Shown here piece after piece: positions 16,757-23,196 of a stretch of 34,273 nucleotides of DNA. Both the position numbers and the translations under genes were made by a program. Source of the DNA: Clostridiales bacterium (GTDB lineage: Bacteria; Bacillota; Clostridia; TANB77; CAG-508). Every line of letters starts with the position of its first letter. Within the stretch, counting starts at the first letter, position 1. The notes beneath the pieces are model-generated. The model was given only the letters and a program-made list of their open reading frames with translations, searched no databases and had not been told where the DNA came from. The DNA lies in contig SFKP01000011.1 of assembly GCA_004553715.1 (NCBI GenBank), forward strand, positions 1 through 34,273, read 5' to 3'.

Positions 16757-17525
16757 GTGGTTGAAATAAAGTCAGCAAGAGAGATTGAGCTTATGAGAGA
16801 AGCTTGTAGAATTACAAAAATAACTCATGAAGAATTAGCAAAAGCACTAAAACCAGGAATAACTACTTATGAATTAGATAAAATTGCAGAAGAAGTAATT
16901 AGATCAAATGGGGGAATTCCAGCACAGAAAAATTATCCAAGTGGAGTGCGCCGGAGTACCAAATTTCCCTGCAACAATTTGTGCTTCTATAAATGATGAA
17001 GTTATTCATGGCATTCCATCTAAAAAAACTTATATAAAAGAAGGAGATGTTGTAAGCTTTGACCTAGTTGTTTTAAAAAATGGATTTCATGGAGATGCTG
17101 CAAGAACATACATAGTAGGAGAAGCTGATAGCAAAACAAAAAAATTAGTAGAAGTGACAAAGCAAGCTTTTTTTGAAGGAATAAAACTAGCCAGACCAGG
17201 AAACAGATTGGGAGATGTTTCAAACAAAATTGGTACATTTATTGAAAATAATGGCTTTTCGGTTGTAAAAGAATTTGTAGGTCATGGCATAGGAAGACAA
17301 ATGCATGAAGATCCTGCAATTCCAAATTATGGGAAAGCAGGTAAAGGAATAAGATTAGAACCTGGTATGACACTTGCAATTGAGCCAATGGTTATTATGG
17401 GGAAACCGGGAATTTTAGAGCTAGAGGATGGCTGGACAATCATTACTGAAGATGGAACAAATGCTGCTCATTATGAAAATACAATTTTAATTACAGAAAA
17501 TGAGCCAGAAGTGTTGACATTATAA
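16757..17525 (+). CDS. map: Methionine aminopeptidase, reading frame broken at an in-frame CGG
   Basis: Type I MetAP removes the initiator methionine. It starts at GTG 16757 behind GAGGT. The first frame gives VEIKSAREIELMREACRI up to NYPSGVR, then meets CGG at 16952 and would stop at 16996. Skipping only C16952 continues as GVPNFPATICASINDEVIHGIPS and on to the end, with the metal-binding aspartates (VVSFDLVV, GDAARTY), the GHGIGRQMHEDP histidine and the IEPM and TEDGTNAAHYENT segments intact. The joined product is about 255 residues, a normal length. Everything except the one-base shift looks functional, which fits a recoded or misassembled gene better than a decayed one. A consensus promoter for infA overlaps its last codons. 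Confidence 0.93.
16952..16954 (+). other. In-frame CGG at a +1 frame break in map
   Basis: Zero frame GTG CGC CGG; skipping C16952 gives GGA GTA CCA, the Gly-Val-Pro of MetAP. The zero-frame stop follows about 14 codons later. Confidence 0.85.
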
Positions 17526-17542
17526 AAAAAACAAGGTATAAT
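17514..17542 (+). promoter_or_regulatory. Perfect-consensus promoter inside the end of map, driving infA onward
   Basis: TTGACA (17514-17519), exactly 17 bp, then TATAAT (17537-17542). The -35 box overlaps the last codons of map (Leu-Thr-Leu, stop at 17523). It allows infA, rpmJ, rpsM, rpsK, rpsD, rpoA and rplQ to be transcribed independently of the upstream genes. Confidence 0.9.
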
Positions 17543-17581
17543 ATATAAGTTATTTTATGCAAAAAAATAGGAGGAATCATT

Positions 17582-17800
17582 TTGTCAAAAGAAGACATTA
17601 TTGAAGTAGAAGGAGTAGTCGCAGAAGCGCTACCTAATGCAATATTTAAAGTTGAACTTGAAAATGGACATCAAGTGTTAGCACACATTTCAGGAAAGCT
17701 TAGAATGAATTATATTAAAATTCTTCCAGGCGATAGAGTAAAACTTGAATTATCACCATATGATTTAACAAGAGGAAGAATCACATGGAGAGCAAAATAA
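17582..17800 (+). CDS. infA: Translation initiation factor IF-1
   Basis: 72 residues with an OB fold. SKEDIIEVEGVV, HISGKLRMNYIKILPGD and the RGRITWR end are diagnostic. IF-1 binds the 30S A-site during initiation. The start is TTG at 17582 behind a strong AGGAGGAA. Confidence 0.97.
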   Translation: MSKEDIIEVEGVVAEALPNAIFKVELENGHQVLAHISGKLRMNYIKILPGDRVKLELSPYDLTRGRITWRAK

Positions 17801-17883
17801 ATAATTAATTAATAGTAAAAAATAAGTAAAATGCAAACTAATTGCAGATTACTTTTAGCAACTATAAAGTAGAGGTGAGAGGA

Positions 17884-17997
17884 ATGAAAGTAAGACCATC
17901 AGTTAAGAAAATGTGCGAAAAATGTAAAGTAATAAAAAGAAAAGGCGTAACAAGAGTTATATGTGAAAACCCTAAACACAAACAAAGACAAGGGTAA
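17884..17997 (+). CDS. rpmJ: Ribosomal protein L36, zinc form
   Basis: 37 residues starting MKVRPSVKKMCEKCK and ending HKQRQG. The zinc ligands C11, C14, C27 and H32 are present. GAGGTGAGAGG precedes the ATG. The location between infA and rpsM is standard. Confidence 0.97.
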   Translation: MKVRPSVKKMCEKCKVIKRKGVTRVICENPKHKQRQG

Positions 17998-18010
17998 ATT
18001 TTGTTAATAA

Positions 18011-18065
18011 CATAAATAGCGAAGCGGCTGTCTTAAAATTTATTTTTAAGATTATCCTATTTATG
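18011..18065 (+). other. Nested hairpin in the rpmJ-rpsM spacer
   Basis: CATAAATAG (18011-18019) pairs perfectly with CTATTTATG (18057-18065). Inside, TCTTAAAA and TTTTTAAGA form a second stem. It lies in the 142-bp leader of rpsM and may be a regulatory or processing element. No T-run follows. Confidence 0.5.
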
Positions 18066-18139
18066 TCTATTATATATACAATCCAGTAGCTAGACTAATA
18101 TAGCTAAAAGAAAATATTTTTAAAAGAGGTGAATTTTAA

Positions 18140-18505
18140 ATGGCTCGTATAGCAGGAGTAGACTTGCCTAAAGAAAAAAGAGTAGAAATAGGACTTACAT
18201 ACATTTATGGTATAGGAAGAACAAGTTCTAACAAAATACTAAAAGAAGCTGGAGTAAATCCAGACACAAGAGTTAAAGATTTAACAGATGACCAAGAAAA
18301 AGCAATAAGAAAAGCAATGGAAAATTACAAAGTTGAAGGTGACTTAAGACGTGAAGTTGCACTTAACATCAAAAGACTTACAGAAATCAATTGTTTCAGA
18401 GGAACAAGACATAGAAAAGGATTACCTGTAAGAGGACAAAGAACAAAAACTAATGCTCGTACAAGAAAAGGACCAAGAAAATTGGTAAGCAAAAAGAGTA
18501 AATAA
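18140..18505 (+). CDS. rpsM: Ribosomal protein S13
   Basis: 121 residues. MARIAGVDLPKEKR, TYIYGIG and the tail RGQRTKTNARTRKGP identify S13, a 30S head protein that forms an intersubunit bridge and contacts P-site tRNA. It is preceded by AGAGGTG. Confidence 0.98.
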   Translation: MARIAGVDLPKEKRVEIGLTYIYGIGRTSSNKILKEAGVNPDTRVKDLTDDQEKAIRKAMENYKVEGDLRREVALNIKRLTEINCFRGTRHRKGLPVRGQRTKTNARTRKGPRKLVSKKSK

Positions 18506-18581
18506 TTAATAAAAATGAAAATGATAGGTATTTATAAAATGCCTAAAAGATTCTTCAAATATTTAAAGGAGGAAAATCTAA

Positions 18582-18977
18582 ATGGGAAAAGAAGCAACAA
18601 AAAAAGTTACTAGAAGAAGAGATAGAAAAAACATTGAAAAAGGTGAAGCACATATTCATTCTAGTTTTAACAATACAATAGTAACAATAACAGACGAAAA
18701 AGGTAATGTTATTTCATGGGCAAGTGCTGGAGAATTAGGATTTAAAGGTTCTAGAAAAAGCACACCATTTGCAGCTGGAGAAGCAGCTTTAACAGCAGCT
18801 AAAGCTGGAATGGAACATGGTTTAAAAACTGTTGCAGTTTATGTTAAAGGACCAGGTGCTGGCCGTGAAGCTGCAATTAGATCACTTCAAACAGCAGGAT
18901 TAGAAATAAGTGCAATTAAAGAAGTAACACCAATACCACATAATGGTTGTAGACCACCAAAAAGAAGAAGAGTATAA
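18582..18977 (+). CDS. rpsK: Ribosomal protein S11
   Basis: 131 residues. HIHSSFNNTIVTITD, GPGAGREAAIRSL and the ending GCRPPKRRRV are diagnostic. S11 lies on the 30S platform near the E-site. It is preceded by AAAGGAGG. Confidence 0.98.
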   Translation: MGKEATKKVTRRRDRKNIEKGEAHIHSSFNNTIVTITDEKGNVISWASAGELGFKGSRKSTPFAAGEAALTAAKAGMEHGLKTVAVYVKGPGAGREAAIRSLQTAGLEISAIKEVTPIPHNGCRPPKRRRV

Positions 18978-19032
18978 ATTAAAATAAAATTTATTGAATT
19001 GAAGATAAAATTTTCAAGAAGGAGGAAATAAA

Positions 19033-19659
19033 ATGGCAAGATATAAAGATGAACAATGTCGTATTTGCCGTAGAGAAGGGCAAAAATTGTTCTTAAAAGG
19101 ATCTAGATGTTATTCAGATAAATGTAGTGTTACAAGAAGAAACTATGCGCCAGGAGATCATGGACAAAAAAATAAAAAATTATCTGAATATGGTACACAA
19201 TTAAGAGAAAAACAAAAAACAAAAGCTTTTTACGGAGTAGGAGAAAAACAATTTAGAAAATATTTCGAAATGGCTGAAAATAAAAAAGGAATTACAGGTG
19301 AGCAATTACTTCAAATATTAGAAAGTAGAATAGACAATGTTGTTTACAGAGCAGGCTTTGGTGCTTCAAGAGCACAAGCAAGACAACTTGTTAATCACGG
19401 ACATTTTGAAGTTAATGGTAAAAAAGTTGATATAGCATCTTACTTAGTAAAACCAGGTGATGTTATAGCAGTTAGAGAAAATAAAAAAGATAATAAAACA
19501 ATCAAAGAAAATGTAGAAGCAAATCATTTAAAACCAGTGCCAGATTGGATCGAAAAAGATGATGAAAAACTACAAGCAAAAATAGTAAGACTAGCAACAA
19601 GAGAAGAAGTAGATATTCCAGTAGAAGAACATCTAATTGTAGAATTATATTCTAAATAA
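19033..19659 (+). CDS. rpsD: Ribosomal protein S4, zinc form
   Basis: 208 residues. The N-terminus has four cysteines (CRIC, then C in GSRC and DKC), the zinc-containing form. The S4 RNA-binding domain follows around RLDN-like ESRIDNVVYRAGF and ARQLVNHGHFEVNG. S4 is a primary 16S binder and in other bacteria represses the alpha operon. A heptamer repeat starts one base after its stop. Confidence 0.98.
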   Translation: MARYKDEQCRICRREGQKLFLKGSRCYSDKCSVTRRNYAPGDHGQKNKKLSEYGTQLREKQKTKAFYGVGEKQFRKYFEMAENKKGITGEQLLQILESRIDNVVYRAGFGASRAQARQLVNHGHFEVNGKKVDIASYLVKPGDVIAVRENKKDNKTIKENVEANHLKPVPDWIEKDDEKLQAKIVRLATREEVDIPVEEHLIVELYSK

Positions 19660-19708
19660 TTAGAAATTAGGAATTAGAGATTAGAGATTAGAAATTAGAA
19701 GTTAGAAA
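19660..19708 (+). repeat. Seven tandem TTAGAxx heptamers
   Basis: TTAGAAA, TTAGGAA, TTAGAGA, TTAGAGA, TTAGAAA, TTAGAAG and TTAGAAA run without gaps straight from the rpsD stop. With the inverted block at 19744-19778 they can form a long imperfect hairpin. Confidence 0.85.
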
Positions 19709-19743
19709 CAAATAAAATTTATGGTATATATGAAGTTTTATTA

Positions 19744-19778
19744 TTCTAATATCTAACATCTAAAATCTAACATCTAAA
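19744..19778 (-). repeat. Five inverted heptamers, partner of 19660-19708
   Basis: On the forward strand TTCTAAT, ATCTAAC, ATCTAAA, ATCTAAC and ATCTAAA; on the reverse strand these read as TTAGAT-type heptamers. They end just before the rpoA ribosome binding site TTAGGAGG. Confidence 0.8.
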
Positions 19779-19792
19779 TTAGGAGGTAAATA

Positions 19793-20740
19793 ATGATTGA
19801 ATTTGAAAAACCAAATATTGAATGCTTAGCAATAGATGAAGAAGAAAATTATGCAAAATTTGTATGTGAACCATTAGAAAGAGGCTATGGTATGACAATA
19901 GGAAATTCGCTAAGAAGAATTTTACTATCATCACTACCAGGAGCAGCTATTACAACAGTTAAAATTGATGGTGTATTACATGAATTTTCTACAATTCCCA
20001 ATGTAGTAGAAGATGTACCAGAAATTATCGTTAATTTAAAAGGCGTAAGATTTAAAATGCATGATAATACAGAAAAGCTAGTAACAATAGACTTTAAAGG
20101 CGAAGGTGAAGTTAAAGCAGGAGATATCATTACAGATTCATCGATAGAAGTATTAAATCCAAATTTACATATAGCTACTGTTGCAGAAGGTGGACACCTA
20201 CATATAGATATGACTGTAGATGAAGGCCGTGGATACAATGTTGCTGAAAAAAATAAAGGAATAAGTAAAGCAGTAGATGCATTACCAATAGATTCTATTT
20301 TTACACCAGTAAAGAAAGTTAATTACTCTGTTGAAAATACTAGAGTTGGACAAATAGTAGATTATGATAAGCTAACAATAGAAGTCTGGACAGATGGAAG
20401 CTTAAAAGCTCATGAAGCAATAAGCTTAGCTGCAAAAGTAATGACAAGCCATTTAGATTTATTTGTAGATTTATCAGAAGCTGCAAAAAATACTAAAGTA
20501 ATGGTAGAAAAAGAAGAATCTAAAAAAGAAAAAGTATATGAAATGCAAATTGAAGATTTAGAATTATCAGTGAGATCATATAACTGTTTAAAAAGAGCTG
20601 GTATTTCAACTGTTGAAGACCTAGCAAATAGAACAGAAGAAGATATGATGAAAGTAAGAAATCTAGGTAAAAAGTCATTAGATGAAGTAATAAATAAATT
20701 ACATTCATTAGGATTAGATTTTATAAAAGAAGAAGAATAA
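19793..20740 (+). CDS. rpoA: RNA polymerase alpha subunit
   Basis: 315 residues. The N-terminal assembly domain includes GYGMTIGNSLRRILLSSLPG; the C-terminal DNA-binding domain includes LELSVRSYNCLKRAGI, the DLANRTEEDM turn and the VRNLGKKSLDEV helix-hairpin-helix. It assembles core RNA polymerase and contacts UP elements and activators. It is preceded by TAGGAGG after the heptamer palindrome. Confidence 0.98.
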   Translation: MIEFEKPNIECLAIDEEENYAKFVCEPLERGYGMTIGNSLRRILLSSLPGAAITTVKIDGVLHEFSTIPNVVEDVPEIIVNLKGVRFKMHDNTEKLVTIDFKGEGEVKAGDIITDSSIEVLNPNLHIATVAEGGHLHIDMTVDEGRGYNVAEKNKGISKAVDALPIDSIFTPVKKVNYSVENTRVGQIVDYDKLTIEVWTDGSLKAHEAISLAAKVMTSHLDLFVDLSEAAKNTKVMVEKEESKKEKVYEMQIEDLELSVRSYNCLKRAGISTVEDLANRTEEDMMKVRNLGKKSLDEVINKLHSLGLDFIKEEE

Positions 20741-20758
20741 GGTAAGGAGGAAAATAAA

Positions 20759-21283
20759 TTGGCTGAAAATAGAAAACTTGGAAGACCAACAGACCAAAGA
20801 ATGGCAATATTAAAAAACTTAACAACAGATTTACTAGTACATGGTAAAGTTGAGACAACAGAAGCAAGAGCTAAAGAAGTTAGAAGTATTGCTGAAAATT
20901 TAATTGCTTTGGCAATCAAAGAAAAAGATAATTTTGAAACAGTAGATGTAAAAGTTATAAAAGCTAAATTAGATAGCAAAGGTAATAAAGAATTAGAAAA
21001 AGTAACAAGCAAAAATGGTAAAGAATATTTAAGAGTTGTTAAAGAAGAAAAAATAGAAAAAAGACAAAAAGATATGCCATCAAGATTAAATGCTAGAAGA
21101 AAAATTATGGCAAAAACAAATAAAGTTTCAGATTCTGAAGGAAATAAAGTAGATTTACCTGCAAAATTATTTGGAGAAATAGCTCCAAAATATGCTGACA
21201 GAAAAGGTGGATACACAAGAATAATAAAATTAGGATCAAGAAGAGGAGACAATGCAGAAAAAGTTATTATAGAATTAGTGTAG
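20759..21283 (+). CDS. rplQ: Ribosomal protein L17 with an internal insertion
   Basis: 174 residues against about 113-130 in most bacteria. The N-terminal core (RKLGRPTDQRMAILKNL, the TTEARAKEVR helix) and C-terminal FGEIAPKYADRKGGYTRI are normal. About 50 charged residues between roughly 60 and 125 are inserted where other L17 proteins have a short loop; longer L17 forms exist in some Clostridia. The start is TTG 20759 behind AAGGAGG. Confidence 0.95.
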   Translation: MAENRKLGRPTDQRMAILKNLTTDLLVHGKVETTEARAKEVRSIAENLIALAIKEKDNFETVDVKVIKAKLDSKGNKELEKVTSKNGKEYLRVVKEEKIEKRQKDMPSRLNARRKIMAKTNKVSDSEGNKVDLPAKLFGEIAPKYADRKGGYTRIIKLGSRRGDNAEKVIIELV

Positions 21284-21348
21284 TATAAGTAATTCTATAA
21301 CAAGGGTCAACAAATGGCCGTCCGAGAAAAAATTAGGAGGGAAATATA

Positions 21349-21546
21349 ATGGCAAAATGCGAAATTTGTAACAAATCAGTAAATTACGGAAACAAATTAA
21401 GTATTACTCGTTCACATATAAGCAAGAGAACATCAAGAACTTGGAAACCAAATTTAAGAACAGTAAAAGCTATGGTTGATGGACAACCAAAAAGAATTAA
21501 AGTTTGTGCTAAATGTTTACGCTCAGGAAAGGTAACAAAAGCATAA
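21349..21546 (+). CDS. rpmB: Ribosomal protein L28, zinc form
   Basis: 65 residues. MAKCEIC and CAKC give the four-cysteine zinc site; SITRSHISKRTSRTWKPNLRTV matches L28. It is normally encoded away from the S10-spc-alpha cluster, so its place after rplQ and before the shared terminator is unusual. It is preceded by TTAGGAGG. Confidence 0.95.
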   Translation: MAKCEICNKSVNYGNKLSITRSHISKRTSRTWKPNLRTVKAMVDGQPKRIKVCAKCLRSGKVTKA

Positions 21547-21557
21547 TTATATTGAAT

Positions 21558-21590
21558 AAAAAAATCATCATATAGTGATGATTTTTTTTC
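21558..21590. terminator. Bidirectional Rho-independent terminator
   Basis: ATCATCA and TGATGAT form the stem around a short loop, with an A-run before and eight T after. It can end the ribosomal operon on the forward strand and the SpoVM-like gene on the reverse strand. Confidence 0.9.
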
Positions 21591-21595
21591 AAATT

Positions 21596-21667
21596 TTATT
21601 TTATTCTAAATATAAATTTAACTAAGCCCCTTAAACATTTTGGAACTTTTTTTACAACAATAGTCAT
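21596..21667 (-). CDS. spoVM: SpoVM-like sporulation micropeptide (23 residues)
   Basis: A 23-codon reverse frame, ATG 21667-21665 to TAA 21598-21596, with AAAGGAG 11 bases before the ATG. The peptide is MTIVVKKVPKCLRGLVKFIF then RIK. It aligns without gaps to Bacillus subtilis SpoVM as I recall it: P9-K10, L12, G14, V16 and a basic residue at 17, followed by an amphipathic helix. SpoVM marks the curved forespore membrane and recruits SpoIVA for coat assembly. A shared terminator follows. The identification rests on short similarity, so it is likely but not certain. Confidence 0.7.
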   Translation of the reverse strand: MTIVVKKVPKCLRGLVKFIFRIK

Positions 21668-21692
21668 ATAAAAACACACTCCTTTAAACATT

Positions 21693-21817
21693 CTAACAAA
21701 CAAGCCATGCAAAACCAATAGCAATAATAGCAAAACCTATAGTAAAATAACTAGTAAAATCCCGATTCCAAAACCTATTAAGCAAACTGCTAAAGTTTTT
21801 TTAAACAGATGAAGCAT
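21693..21817 (-). pseudogene. Tiny membrane-protein gene, apparently frameshifted
   Basis: AGGGAGG precedes a reverse-strand ATG (21817-21815). The first frame, MLHLFKKTLAVCLIGFGIGI and six more hydrophobic residues, stops at TAG 21739-21737 after 26 codons. A frame offset by -1 continues as IGFAIIAIGFAWLVC to a stop at 21695-21693. Joined, this would be a ~41-residue two-helix membrane peptide. This break needs a shift in the opposite sense to the CGG sites and has no in-frame CGG, so it may be a true mutation, or the 26-residue peptide may be complete. It lies just upstream of the SpoVM-like gene and may share its transcript. Confidence 0.4.
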
Positions 21818-21893
21818 TATGTACCTCCCTTTAAATTTTATGTTTAGTATAGTATATTAAAAAATCAATAAAAATGTGATAAAGGATTAAGAA

Positions 21894-22529
21894 ATGAAGA
21901 AGAATATAACAAATATTATAGAATTATTAAAACAAGAATACCCAGAAGCAACATGTAGCTTAGATTTTACTTCTCCTTGGGAGATGGCGATTGCAGTTGT
22001 TTTATCTGCACAGTGTACAGATGAAAGAGTAAACAAAATAACCCCTAATATATTTGCAAAGTATAAAACTCCAAAAGATTTTAATAATATGGATATAAAA
22101 GAGCTTGAAGGGTTAATATACTCGTGTGGATTCTATAAAAATAAAGCAAAAAATATAAAAATGTTAGCAAAAGAAGTAGAAGAAAAATATAATGGTAAAT
22201 TACCGGATAACATTGATGAATTAGTAGATTTACCAGGAATAGGCAGAAAAAGTGCAAATGTAATTATGTTAGAAGCATTTAACAAACCAGTTGGAATTGC
22301 AGTAGATACTCACGCAAAAAGAGTGTCTAATAGAATAGGTTTATCAAATGAAAAAGAACCCATAAAAATAGAACAAGACCTATTAAAAATTGTTCCAAAA
22401 AAATATTTAAAAGATGTAAATCATTTATTTGTATTCCATGGTAGAAAGCTTTGTAAAGCTAAATCACCAACATGTGATGCTTGTCCTATAAACAAGTATT
22501 GCAATTATTTTAAAAAAGGAAATGTATGA
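21894..22529 (+). CDS. nth: Endonuclease III (DNA glycosylase/AP lyase)
   Basis: 211 residues. It removes oxidised pyrimidines in base excision repair. The helix-hairpin-helix is LVDLPGIGRKSANV, with the catalytic lysine in GRKSA and the catalytic aspartate in VDTHAKRVSNR. The C-terminus has the 4Fe-4S ligands C-x6-C-x2-C-x5-C (CKAKSPTCDACPINKYC). Its TGA stop overlaps the comF ATG (ATGA), implying coupling. Confidence 0.97.
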   Translation: MKKNITNIIELLKQEYPEATCSLDFTSPWEMAIAVVLSAQCTDERVNKITPNIFAKYKTPKDFNNMDIKELEGLIYSCGFYKNKAKNIKMLAKEVEEKYNGKLPDNIDELVDLPGIGRKSANVIMLEAFNKPVGIAVDTHAKRVSNRIGLSNEKEPIKIEQDLLKIVPKKYLKDVNHLFVFHGRKLCKAKSPTCDACPINKYCNYFKKGNV

Positions 22530-23177
22530 TAAAAGAATTTTTAAATTTTCTATTTCCTCCAGCTTGCCGGTTTCTGTGGCAAGCTAAACGAGGATTCCCT
22601 ATGTAAACGATGTGAAATTAAATTAAAAAAATATAAAATATCAAATATAATAAATTATTCTGCTAAAAGCAATAATTATATTGACTATGTCATTTTTATG
22701 CTAAAATATGAAGGGATAGTAAGAGACGCAATTATTAAATATAAATTTGATGAAAAGGCATATTTATATAAAACATTTGCAAAAATAATACTAAATGATA
22801 AAAAAATATGTAGATTTTTAAAAACTTATGATATAATAATGCCAGTTCCTATGCATAAACGAAAAATGGATTTAAGAGGGTATAACCAAACAGAACTTAT
22901 AGCAAGAGAAATTGCCAATATTTTGAATCTTAAAATGCCAATAGGAGCCTTAATAAAAATAAAAGATACTACAATGCAAAGTACATTAAATTTGGCGGAA
23001 CGTAAAGAAAATGTAAAAGGTGTATATAAAGCTACAGACGGTAAGATTTTTGAAGGGAAAAATGTAATCATATTTGATGATATATTTACAACAGGAAATA
23101 CTGCTTTAGAAGTAGCGAAAGTCATTAAAAAAGCAGGTGCTAAAAATATTATAGTACTTGCGATTGCAAAAGATTAA
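22526..23177 (+). CDS. comF: ComF-family phosphoribosyltransferase-like protein, frame broken at an in-frame CGG
   Basis: It starts at ATG 22526, overlapping the nth stop. The first frame gives MIKEFLNFLFPPAC, then CGG at 22568 and a stop 11 codons later. Skipping C22568 continues as GFCGKLNEDSLCKRCE, restoring the ComFC zinc ribbon (C-x2-C ... C-x2-C). It then runs through PVPMHKRKMDLRGYNQ to the PRPP-binding motif VIIFDDIFTTGNTA. The joined product is about 216 residues, normal for the family, which acts in DNA uptake during competence and possibly in repair. An ATG at 22698 would omit the zinc domain and has no ribosome binding site. Confidence 0.88.
22568..22570 (+). other. In-frame CGG at a +1 frame break in comF
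   Basis: Zero frame GCT TGC CGG; skipping C22568 gives GGT TTC TGT GGC, so the product reads Ala-Cys-Gly-Phe-Cys-Gly, the expected zinc-ribbon sequence. Confidence 0.85.
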
Positions 23178-23196
23178 AAAGGAGGAAATAGTTGAG

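Noticed and set aside
21755..21770. CGG trinucleotide in the tiny membrane ORF as a seventh shift site
   Set aside because: In the translated frame the bases are split between ATC and GGG, so CGG is not in frame, and the break there needs a -1 shift.
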